A DNA stretch of 5,781 nt from Clostridia bacterium (GTDB lineage: Bacteria; Bacillota; Clostridia; TANB77; CAG-508), in NCBI GenBank assembly GCA_022790685.1, contig JAAVXQ010000146.1, forward strand, positions 1 through 5,781, written 5' to 3'. The notes under the pieces were generated by a model that searched no databases, was not told the DNA's origin, and saw only the letters and a list, made by a program, of their open reading frames with translations. The stretch's first letter is position 1, and each line of letters begins with the position of its first letter. Shown here piece after piece: positions 1-5,781 of the stretch. The translations under genes and the position numbers were made by a program.

Positions 1-2059
1 CTAAAGCCTTTATCTCTTTCTCTCTACCTAATAAACTTACAGTTTTCTGAGTAACTGATCCACCACTTATTGCTCCTGAGGGATTAATAATATCTCCCTT
101 TAAAGTTACTATCTTAAAAGAATATGAGTTTTGTTTTGCTAATTTTACAGCAGAGTCAATGTCTTCTACAATTACAGTTCTACCTAATAAATTTAATATT
201 ATTCCTTCAAATTTCTTATCGCAATCTACTAAATCTGCTGCTACTCCAACAATTCCATCTATACCCCTGTCATTTATTTTTGATAACTTTGTTCCTTTTA
301 CAGAAGATATTGGTAAAAACGATGCTCTTCCTAACTTGTTATCTCTTAAATAATTTACAAGTTTTTTTGCTTCTTCTTCTGTATCTGTAACAATATTTTG
401 TATGCTTCCACCAAGTGTCATTTCTATCGCTGTTTCATATTTTTTATCTACAGATATTAAATTTGCAAGTATTCCATGCATGCCTGTTTTTAAACTACTA
501 TTTCTTTCAGCTTCTTGTAATAATGACTTTACACTTTTTATATATCCTTCTTTTTCTTTTTCTGTTTCAACTAAAAATTTATACTTAGATTCTTTTATTC
601 TATACTCAGACTGAAAAGAATTAATTCTATCTTCAAAATCTTTTATCTTGCTAGTACATTCTTCTTTTTTTATTTTCATTTCTTCTATAGATTTATTGAT
701 ATCATTTCGTTTCTTTTCAACTTCATAAAATTCTTTTGACATATCAGATTTTTTATTTCTATTTTCATCTAATTCTGATATTGTCATTTGAATTTCATTT
801 TTTAATGATGTTTCTTTTTTAGATAAATTTTGAATATTTGCTTTTTCAGTATTTATCTCTGATAATATTTCATATCTATCATCTATATTCTTTTGTACTA
901 TATCTTTTTGCTTTTCAATTTCAAGTTCTTTAGTAGACATAGTTTTAGAATATTTTTCAAGTTCAGTTTCTTTTTCTTTTAGCTCTTTTTCAAACTTATC
1001 TTTGTTTTGGAATAAGTTATTTTTACGTTCTATTTTCTGATTTTTCTCTTCCTCAAGTTCACTATTTCTTTTAGTTATTTGTTCAATTTCTTCTGCATAT
1101 CTTTCATAATTTGCCTGATTATTTTGTATTCTTTCTCTAGTTACTTTTATTTCACTATTATATTCTTCCTTTTTCTTACTTCCTTCAAATCCTAATTTCT
1201 GAGTTTCTTCAATTTCTTCTAGTAATTTATCAATTTGGATTTTTAGATCATCTTTTTCAAGTTTTATATTATTTGCTTTCTCTTCTTCCTTTATTTTTTG
1301 AGTTTCTAATATCTCTAAATTTTCTTTTATTTCTTCAATTTTATTTTTATAATCATCTATATTATATAAAAATAAACCAACCTCTATATTTTTAAGTTCA
1401 TCTCTTAAACTTAAAAACTTCTTTGCTTTTTCAGATTGTATTTTTAGTGGTCCAATATTATTTTCAATTTCTGATATGATGTCATTTATTCTTAAAAGAT
1501 TAAGTTTGGTTTGTTCTAACTTTTTTTCTGACTCTACTTTTCTTGCCCTGTATTTAACAATCCCAGCAGCTTCTTCGAAAATATGTCTTCTCTCTTCTGA
1601 TTTATTACTTAATATCTCATCTATTTTACCTTGTCCAATAATAGAATACCCATCTTTACCAATACCTGTATCCATAAAAAGCTCTAATATATCTTTTAAT
1701 CTACAAGGAGCTTTATTTATAAAATAGCCAGTTTCACCACTTCTATAAATTCTTCTAGTTACTGTTACTTCTGCAAATTCAATTGGTAATTTTGAGTCTG
1801 AATTATCTATTACTATAGATGCTTCAGCATATCCTAAAGATTTTCTATTTTGTGTTCCTGCAAAAATAATATCTTCAGATTTAGCACCTCTTAAGGATTT
1901 TAGACTCTGTTCTCCTAGAACCCATCTAATACAATCTGATATATTACTTTTTCCAGAACCATTTGGTCCTATTACTGTTGTTATTCCTGGCATAAATTCC
2001 AATACTGTTTTATCAGCAAAAGACTTAAAACCATACATTTCTAATCTTTTTAAATACAT
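1..2059 (-). CDS. smc: Chromosome partition protein SMC, N-terminal 686 residues (3' end beyond the window)
   Basis: SMC is the ATPase core of the SMC-ScpA-ScpB condensin, which loads on and compacts the bacterial nucleoid for segregation. The protein starts MYLKRLEMYGFKSFAD, the usual SMC head opening. Walker A GPNGSGKS lies at residues 31-38, the conserved LRG arginine at 57, and the Q-loop (IIGQGKIDEIL) at 140-150 with Gln143. A long Glu/Lys-rich first coiled-coil arm spans about 170-515. The hinge runs from about Gly526 to the NPSGAISGG motif ending at Gly667, followed by LLGREKEI, where the returning arm begins. I checked the frame by eye from the start codon to the left edge and found no stop. 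Family members are about 1,180-1,200 residues, so roughly 500 residues are missing to the left: second arm, signature motif and Walker B. The start is supported by an AGAGGA ribosome site about 7-8 nt upstream and by the conserved N-terminus. The gene is divergent from the HD-domain gene. Identification is near certain. Confidence 0.97.
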   Translation of the reverse strand, partial: MYLKRLEMYGFKSFADKTVLEFMPGITTVIGPNGSGKSNISDCIRWVLGEQSLKSLRGAKSEDIIFAGTQNRKSLGYAEASIVIDNSDSKLPIEFAEVTVTRRIYRSGETGYFINKAPCRLKDILELFMDTGIGKDGYSIIGQGKIDEILSNKSEERRHIFEEAAGIVKYRARKVESEKKLEQTKLNLLRINDIISEIENNIGPLKIQSEKAKKFLSLRDELKNIEVGLFLYNIDDYKNKIEEIKENLEILETQKIKEEEKANNIKLEKDDLKIQIDKLLEEIEETQKLGFEGSKKKEEYNSEIKVTRERIQNNQANYERYAEEIEQITKRNSELEEEKNQKIERKNNLFQNKDKFEKELKEKETELEKYSKTMSTKELEIEKQKDIVQKNIDDRYEILSEINTEKANIQNLSKKETSLKNEIQMTISELDENRNKKSDMSKEFYEVEKKRNDINKSIEEMKIKKEECTSKIKDFEDRINSFQSEYRIKESKYKFLVETEKEKEGYIKSVKSLLQEAERNSSLKTGMHGILANLISVDKKYETAIEMTLGGSIQNIVTDTEEEAKKLVNYLRDNKLGRASFLPISSVKGTKLSKINDRGIDGIVGVAADLVDCDKKFEGIILNLLGRTVIVEDIDSAVKLAKQNSYSFKIVTLKGDIINPSGAISGGSVTQKTVSLLGREKEIKAL

Positions 2060-2091
2060 TTTTTGTTCCTCTACTATCTTAATATGCTTAT

Positions 2092-2118
2092 ATTATATCA
2101 TTTAGATAATTTTATCAA
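2092..2118 (-). promoter_or_regulatory. Predicted sigma-A promoter of smc
   Basis: Read on the minus strand, there is a perfect TATAAT at 2097-2092 preceded by TGn, an extended -10. A TTGATA -35-like box lies at 2118-2113. The 15-bp spacer is shorter than ideal, which the extended -10 could offset. Transcription would start near 2085, leaving a leader of about 25 nt that carries the ribosome site. This suggests smc is transcribed from its own promoter here and not from an upstream gene such as rnc. Prediction by eye only. Confidence 0.6.
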
Positions 2119-2203
2119 TATTATTATTTCTCATTTCCATTAAATCTTTTTTAAAATTCTATCATTTATTTTGTTTTTATTCAAGAAAACAGTTATATTT
2201 TCC

Positions 2204-2232
2204 TTGACCATTTTTTTATTAAGATATAAAAT
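2204..2232 (+). promoter_or_regulatory. Predicted sigma-A promoter of the HD-domain gene
   Basis: TTGACC at 2204-2209 and TAAAAT at 2227-2232 are separated by 17 bp; each matches the consensus at five of six positions. An alternative -10, TATAAA at 2225-2230, overlaps it with a 15-bp spacer. The start would fall near 2239, giving a short leader of about 23 nt that includes the ribosome site at 2251-2255. The rest of the 2060-2261 spacer is AT-rich, and I see no gene, riboswitch or strong hairpin in it. Confidence 0.6.
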
Positions 2233-2261
2233 TATTATATAATTAATTACAGGAGATTAAA

Positions 2262-3215
2262 ATGAAAGAAACAGAAGAGTTTGATTTTTATGATAGAAAA
2301 TCCATAAAAGTATATAATTTAAACGAACGTATAAGATATCAACTTAAAATGCTTGATAGTATGGATGCTTTTACTAAAAGACATTCTGAAAATGTTGCAA
2401 ACATTACTTGTAGACTTTGTGAAAAGTTAAAACTAGGTACAGGTTTTACTATATATTGTACAACTTGTGCTTACTTACATGATATTGGTAAGTTATTTAT
2501 TCCACCATCAATCTTGCAGAAAAATGGTAAACTTACTGAAGAAGAATATGAAATAATGAAAACTCATACTACAATTGGAAATAAAATGTGTATGCAAGAT
2601 TTAAAATTAAGACCATTTGCTGCAGGTGCTTTATATCATCATGAAGCATTAGATGGTTCAGGTTATCCTAATGGGGTTGTTGGAAATAAAATTCCTTATG
2701 AAGCTCAAATAATACGTGTTGCGGATGAATTTGAGGCAATAACTGCTAAAAGACAATATAAATCACATATTGGTATTATAGAAACTCTTAATATATTAAT
2801 TTCCCATGCTAGACCAACTCCACCAAAAAATCTTGCAGATGGTTTTAAAAAAAGTTTAAATCCCGCTGCTTCTTTAGGAAAAATTGATAAAAAAGTTTTA
2901 AAGGCTTTATTTAAAGTAGTTATTGATGATACTGAATATGAAATAGCTGCAAGATCTGAATATTTAGAATTTTTAGAAAGTGAAATCAAAAGAATTAAAG
3001 ATGCTATGAAATATTATAACAAAATGATTGCTAGTGCTACAGAAGAAAATATTGAATATTATAAAGCTGGTGTAAAAATGTTTTTAAGACATTACGAAGA
3101 TCCATTAAAATGTCCAGAAATGCTTGAAGAATTAGAGCATTCTTATAAAATGAGAAAAGAACATATAGAAAAATTGTATTCTGAAGTAAAACAAATAAAA
3201 AGACTATCTATATAA
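2262..3215 (+). CDS. Stand-alone HD-GYP-type metal-dependent phosphohydrolase with helical C-terminal extension
   Basis: This is a soluble 317-residue HD-superfamily protein; HD-GYP relatives hydrolyse cyclic di-nucleotides, classically c-di-GMP. The metal-binding set is intact: His41, His73-Asp74 with Lys77 (HDIGK), His102, His126-His127 and Asp155. The GYP signature is present as DGSGYP (131-136), followed by IPYEAQIIRVAD. The first motif reads DAFTKRH, with Phe four residues before His41, arguing against the Glu-containing trinuclear subclass. Departures from consensus are HHEA instead of HHER, and EAIT (158-161) in place of the usual DALT. Two CxxC pairs (Cys50/53 and Cys66/69) flank a short loop just before HDIGK. 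A Pro/Lys-containing segment of about 22 residues (184-205) interrupts the usual stretch before GKIDKKVLKAL. Residues 225-317 are charged and helical, probably coiled coil. There is no receiver, PAS, GAF or membrane segment, so activity is probably cytosolic and controlled by expression or partners. AGGAG lies 6 nt before the ATG. The fold is secure; the substrate is unknown. Confidence 0.88.
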   Translation: MKETEEFDFYDRKSIKVYNLNERIRYQLKMLDSMDAFTKRHSENVANITCRLCEKLKLGTGFTIYCTTCAYLHDIGKLFIPPSILQKNGKLTEEEYEIMKTHTTIGNKMCMQDLKLRPFAAGALYHHEALDGSGYPNGVVGNKIPYEAQIIRVADEFEAITAKRQYKSHIGIIETLNILISHARPTPPKNLADGFKKSLNPAASLGKIDKKVLKALFKVVIDDTEYEIAARSEYLEFLESEIKRIKDAMKYYNKMIASATEENIEYYKAGVKMFLRHYEDPLKCPEMLEELEHSYKMRKEHIEKLYSEVKQIKRLSI

Positions 3216-3232
3216 AAAATTCTCCTATACAA

Positions 3233-3283
3233 TATCAAAAAAATAGAAAGAAATTAAATCAATTTCTTTCTATTTTTTTGATA
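3233..3283. terminator. Bidirectional intrinsic terminator between the HD-domain gene and proS
   Basis: A perfect inverted repeat has 23-bp arms (3233-3255 and 3261-3283) around a 5-nt loop (AAATC). The inner 12 bp form a hairpin next to seven A's on one side and seven T's on the other, so a hairpin followed by a U-tract is produced on either strand. It begins 17 nt after the HD gene stop and ends 6 nt before the proS stop codon on the opposite strand, exactly where two convergent genes need a shared terminator. The stem is AT-rich, so efficiency is uncertain. Confidence 0.88.
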
Positions 3284-3289
3284 ATTTCA

Positions 3290-4726
3290 TTAATATTGAC
3301 GTCCCCATACTACCATTGTATCTGCTTTTTTACCACAAACTGGACATGTATCTGATAAATGTTCTTGGCTAAATGGTATACATCTTGAATGTGCTCCTGT
3401 TACTTCTTTTATTTTATTCTCACATTCAACATTTCCACACCACATTGTTTTAACATATCCTTGATTTTCTTCTAAATTCTTTATAATTTCTTCTAAAGTA
3501 TATGCTATAGTTGTTTTTTCTTCTCTTCTTTTTTGACATTCTTTATACATAGCAACTTGAATATCATTCATTAATTCTTCTAGTCTATTTTCTAAGTTAT
3601 CTAAAGAAACAATTTCTTTTTCTCCAGTATCACGTCTTACTAAAACTGCATTTCCTGCTTCTAAATCCTTTGGTCCTATTTCAATTCTAACTGGTACTCC
3701 TCTCATTTCCCAATCATTAAATTTAAAACCTGGTGAGCAGTTATCTCTATCATCAAACTTCATTCTAAATTTTTTATTTAATTTATTATATATTTCAGTA
3801 GTTTTTTCTAGTACACCTTCTTTATGCATAGCAATTGGAATTAATACTGCCTGAATTGGAGCAACTTTTGGTGGTAGCTTTAATCCTCTATTATCTCCAT
3901 GAGCCATTATAACAGCACCAATTAATCTCGTACTAATTCCCCAAGAAGTTTGATAAGCGTATTCTTCTTTTCCTTCCCTATTTTGAAATTTTATTTCAAA
4001 AGGTTTAGTAAAGTTTTGTCCAAAATAATGTGAAGTTCCTGCTTGAAGTGCTCTACCATCATGCATTAAACTTTCTACAGTATAAGTTTCTTCAGCACCA
4101 GCAAATTGCTCTTTTTTAGTTTTTCTTCCCTTTAGTACTGGAATTGCTAACAAATCTTCTATAATTTCTGCATATATATCTAGCATCATTAAAGTTCTTT
4201 CTCTTGCCTCTTCTGCTGTTTCATGAACAGTATGGCCTTCTTGCCACAAAAACTCTCTTGAACGTAAAAATGGTCTTGTTTCTTTTTCCCATCTAAGTAC
4301 ATTACACCACTGATTTCCAAGTATTGGTAAATCTCTCCAGGATCTTACCCATTTAGAATACATTGTTGACATCATTGTTTCTGATGTTGGTCTTATACAT
4401 AGTCTTTCTTCTAAGTCTTCTCCTCCACCTATTGTTACCCAAGCAACTTCTGGTGCGAAACCTTCAACATGATCTTTTTCTTTTTGAAGTAAACTTTCTG
4501 GTATAAGAACTGGCATATAAAGATTTGTTACTCCAACTTCTTTAAATTTTCTGTCTGCATAATTTTGAATATTTTCCCATATTGCATATCCATATGGTCT
4601 TATTGCAATACAACCTTTTGTATCTGTATAATCTGCAAGTTCTGCCTTTCTTACAACATCTGTATACCACTTAGCAAAATCTTCTTCTATATTTGTTATT
4701 TCTTTTACAAATTCTTCTTTTCCCAT
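3290..4726 (-). CDS. proS: Prolyl-tRNA synthetase, archaeal-type (short form with C-terminal zinc domain)
   Basis: This class II synthetase joins proline to tRNA-Pro with ATP in the cytosol. The catalytic core shows the proline-binding loop RPTSET (112-117) and motif 2 around LRWEKETRPFLRSREFLWQE (144-163). Motif 3 lies in TSWGISTRLIG through GDNRGLKLPP (260-286). The anticodon-binding domain follows from about 290, including GVPVRIEIGPKD. The last 50 residues form the zinc domain with Cys430, Cys435, Cys461 and Cys464; the chain ends in the family's terminal tyrosine (GRQY). At 478 residues it matches the archaeal/eukaryotic-like form, such as Thermus ProRS, and is shorter than the roughly 570-residue bacterial form. 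There is no INS editing domain between motifs 2 and 3, so clearing Ala-tRNA-Pro would need a separate factor. GGAGGT sits 9 nt before the ATG. It lies 30 nt after scpB without an intervening terminator, so the two are probably co-transcribed. No T-box leader is visible. Confidence 0.97.
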   Translation of the reverse strand: MGKEEFVKEITNIEEDFAKWYTDVVRKAELADYTDTKGCIAIRPYGYAIWENIQNYADRKFKEVGVTNLYMPVLIPESLLQKEKDHVEGFAPEVAWVTIGGGEDLEERLCIRPTSETMMSTMYSKWVRSWRDLPILGNQWCNVLRWEKETRPFLRSREFLWQEGHTVHETAEEARERTLMMLDIYAEIIEDLLAIPVLKGRKTKKEQFAGAEETYTVESLMHDGRALQAGTSHYFGQNFTKPFEIKFQNREGKEEYAYQTSWGISTRLIGAVIMAHGDNRGLKLPPKVAPIQAVLIPIAMHKEGVLEKTTEIYNKLNKKFRMKFDDRDNCSPGFKFNDWEMRGVPVRIEIGPKDLEAGNAVLVRRDTGEKEIVSLDNLENRLEELMNDIQVAMYKECQKRREEKTTIAYTLEEIIKNLEENQGYVKTMWCGNVECENKIKEVTGAHSRCIPFSQEHLSDTCPVCGKKADTMVVWGRQY

Positions 4727-4756
4727 AATATTAAAACCTCCAATTTTATATAATAT

Positions 4757-5413
4757 TTAATCTTCATTACTTTCCTTTTTTTGACTTTCTATATCTTCCC
4801 TTGCGGGCATTGGAGCCTCTAAATTTTCTTCGTTTGTTTCTTCTATAGTTTCATTTTCCTTTAACATATCATCAATAACTATTTGTTCATTCTCATCTAG
4901 TTTATATCTTGGTAATTCTGGAAGTTCATCTAAACTAGATATTCCAAACATTTTTAAAAAGTTATTGGTAACTTTATATGTAGTAGGTCTTCCTGGTGCA
5001 TCTAGTTTTCCAGCATCTTCTATTAAATTGTATTCTAATAATTTATATATTGTGCCATCCACACTAACACCACGTATTGATTCTATTTCAGATCTAGTTA
5101 TTTTAGGATTATACGCAATAATAGAAAGAGTTTCTAATGCAGCATTTGAAATAGTAGGCTTTGTTCTATTGTCTATAATAGGATAGATATACTCATACAT
5201 TTCTTTTTTTGTGCATAATTGATATGAATTATCTACTTTTATAATTTCTAACGCGCTACCATTTTCTTCATATTTACTTTTCATATTTTGAATAACTTTT
5301 TCAATATCTTCTTCACTAATTTCTAATACATTCATTAATTCTTTAGAAGAAACTTCTCTTCCTGCTGAAAAAAGTATTGCTTCAATTATTCTTTGCTCTT
5401 TACTAAATTCCAT
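4757..5413 (-). CDS. scpB: Segregation and condensation protein B (ScpB)
   Basis: ScpB is the dimeric winged-helix (kite) subunit of the SMC-ScpA-ScpB condensin; it binds ScpA, which bridges the SMC heads. The first winged-helix domain covers about residues 3-80 and opens with the family signature EAILFSAGREVS. The second covers about 86-158 and contains ALETLSIIAYNPKITRSEIE, IRGV, LIEDAGKLDAPGRPTTYKVT, and FLKMFGISSLDELP. After residue 170 comes a 48-residue acidic, low-complexity tail with no recognisable domain, as is common in this family. The total of 218 residues is slightly longer than the B. subtilis protein. AAGGAG lies about 8 nt before the ATG. The gene is first in a leftward unit with proS. 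The usual partner scpA is not upstream: a promoter and a divergent small gene occupy that place. smc lies on the same strand about 2.7 kb away. Confidence 0.96.
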   Translation of the reverse strand: MEFSKEQRIIEAILFSAGREVSSKELMNVLEISEEDIEKVIQNMKSKYEENGSALEIIKVDNSYQLCTKKEMYEYIYPIIDNRTKPTISNAALETLSIIAYNPKITRSEIESIRGVSVDGTIYKLLEYNLIEDAGKLDAPGRPTTYKVTNNFLKMFGISSLDELPELPRYKLDENEQIVIDDMLKENETIEETNEENLEAPMPAREDIESQKKESNED

Positions 5414-5440
5414 TGCCTATTCTCCTTTTTAATACTATAT

Positions 5441-5469
5441 ATTATTACACGGATTTAGATTATTGTCAA
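5441..5469 (-). promoter_or_regulatory. Predicted sigma-A promoter of the scpB-proS unit
   Basis: On the minus strand, a perfect TTGACA at 5469-5464 is followed after 17 bp by AATAAT (5446-5441), five of six matches. The -10 is preceded by TGT, giving an extended -10. Transcription would start near 5434, about 20 nt before the scpB start. The leader is too short for a T-box or riboswitch, so neither would control proS from here. Confidence 0.7.
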
Positions 5470-5531
5470 TTTTATGAAAGTGATTTTATTATATTTATTT
5501 CATATTTATTAGATATTTTATTTCTAGTTAA

Positions 5532-5560
5532 TTGACATAATATTCTTTTCATGTTATAAT
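5532..5560 (+). promoter_or_regulatory. Perfect-consensus sigma-A promoter of the 56-residue gene
   Basis: TTGACA at 5532-5537 and TATAAT at 5555-5560 are separated by exactly 17 bp, with TGT directly before the -10 box (extended -10). This is the strongest-looking promoter in the window. Predicted start is near 5567, leaving a leader of about 26 nt before the ATG at 5593. It diverges from the scpB promoter; the two -35 boxes are 62 bp apart across AT-rich DNA in which I see no clear operator. Confidence 0.85.
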
Positions 5561-5592
5561 GAGCTTGTAATTTATTTCTTGAGGTGAAAGAT

Positions 5593-5763
5593 ATGGAAAA
5601 AAAAGAAGAAGAAGATATTGAAATAGTAATAGGTGATGATTCAAATTTAAGCATATCAGACGTTGGAGATTACACTAGTGAACTAAAGCCAAAAACTCAT
5701 AAACAAAAAAAGAATTTTGTAATACCTATTGCAAAAAAGAAAAAAGATAAAAAAGAAGAATAA
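5593..5763 (+). CDS. Small highly charged protein of unknown function (56 residues)
   Basis: I do not recognise this as a named family. The reading frame has ATG, 56 sense codons and a TAA stop. It is preceded by an excellent ribosome site (GAGGTGA, 5 nt spacing) and by a perfect-consensus promoter, which together make it a convincing gene despite its length. The N-terminus is acidic (MEKKEEEDIEIVIGDD). The middle reads NLSISDVGDYTSELKPKT, the least repetitive and so perhaps most conserved part. A short hydrophobic patch, NFVIPI (41-46), is followed by a lysine-rich tail (KKKKDKKEE). There is no signal peptide, membrane helix, cysteine or catalytic motif. It is probably cytosolic, with the basic tail possibly contacting nucleic acid or ribosomes, but that is only inference. 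It is divergent from scpB. Only 18 nt follow the stop, so downstream partners or a terminator cannot be seen. Confidence 0.8.
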   Translation: MEKKEEEDIEIVIGDDSNLSISDVGDYTSELKPKTHKQKKNFVIPIAKKKKDKKEE

Positions 5764-5781
5764 AATATCAAAAGAACACAA

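Noticed and set aside
661..1460. Repetitive-looking TTC/TTT-rich tract as a DNA repeat
   Set aside because: It is the coding sequence of the SMC coiled-coil arm read on the opposite strand; the bias comes from Glu and Lys codons.
124..1727. Several plus-strand open frames (124-390, 159-353, 402-614, 1476-1727)
   Set aside because: They lie antisense to the uninterrupted smc frame, have no ribosome site, and translate to Leu/Phe/Ser-rich sequence typical of the reverse of Glu/Lys-rich coiled coil.
2705..2989. Minus-strand open frame of 94 codons
   Set aside because: Antisense to the HD-GYP gene across well-recognised motifs; no ribosome site or plausible protein features.
4727..4756. Possible T-box or riboswitch upstream of proS
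   Set aside because: The gap to scpB is only 30 nt and contains just the ribosome site; the scpB leader is also about 20 nt, so there is no space for such an element.
4565..5186. Plus-strand open frames 4565-4753 and 4965-5186
   Set aside because: Antisense to proS and scpB respectively; no ribosome site and no recognisable protein.
5472..5654. Minus-strand open frame of 60 codons
   Set aside because: It overlaps the consensus promoter and start of the 56-residue gene on the opposite strand, and its Ser-rich N-terminus is the reverse of that gene's Glu/Lys codons.
1..5781. A defence system, mobile element or CRISPR locus
   Set aside because: No transposase, integrase, nuclease, toxin-antitoxin pair, direct-repeat array or target-site duplication was seen; all larger genes are accounted for.

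Overview
The window is strongly AT-rich DNA with short A/T-tracted spacers, GGAGG-type ribosome binding sites and near-consensus sigma-A promoters. It encodes a Firmicutes-style SMC and ScpB and a short archaeal-type prolyl-tRNA synthetase. Together these suggest a low-GC Firmicute, most likely of the Clostridia. The species cannot be named from the sequence. The stretch looks chromosomal and housekeeping; I see no tRNA, rRNA, CRISPR array, insertion sequence or phage gene.

Layout, left to right. Positions 1-2059 (minus) hold the first 686 codons of smc: ATPase head N-half, first coiled-coil arm and complete hinge. The gene runs off the left edge. A 202-bp divergent spacer (2060-2261) carries one promoter for smc and one for a rightward gene at 2262-3215. 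That gene encodes a sensor-less HD-GYP-type phosphohydrolase with a CxxC pair, an insertion and a helical C-terminal extension. It ends against a perfect 23-bp inverted repeat that probably terminates transcription from both sides. From the right, scpB (5413-4757) and proS (4726-3290) form a leftward two-gene operon with a 30-nt gap. A second divergent spacer (5414-5592) carries the scpB promoter and, facing right, a perfect-consensus promoter. The latter drives a 56-residue highly charged protein (5593-5763) that is easily missed because of its size.

How the genes relate. SMC and ScpB are two of the three subunits of the bacterial SMC-ScpAB condensin that organises and segregates the chromosome. 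The third subunit, ScpA, is not in the window, and scpB has its own promoter instead of following scpA. ProS charges tRNA-Pro and has no obvious functional link to ScpB beyond co-transcription. The HD-GYP protein is probably a metal-dependent phosphohydrolase, possibly acting on a cyclic dinucleotide, but its substrate cannot be read from the sequence. The least explained items are the HD protein's extra features and the strongly promoted 56-residue protein.
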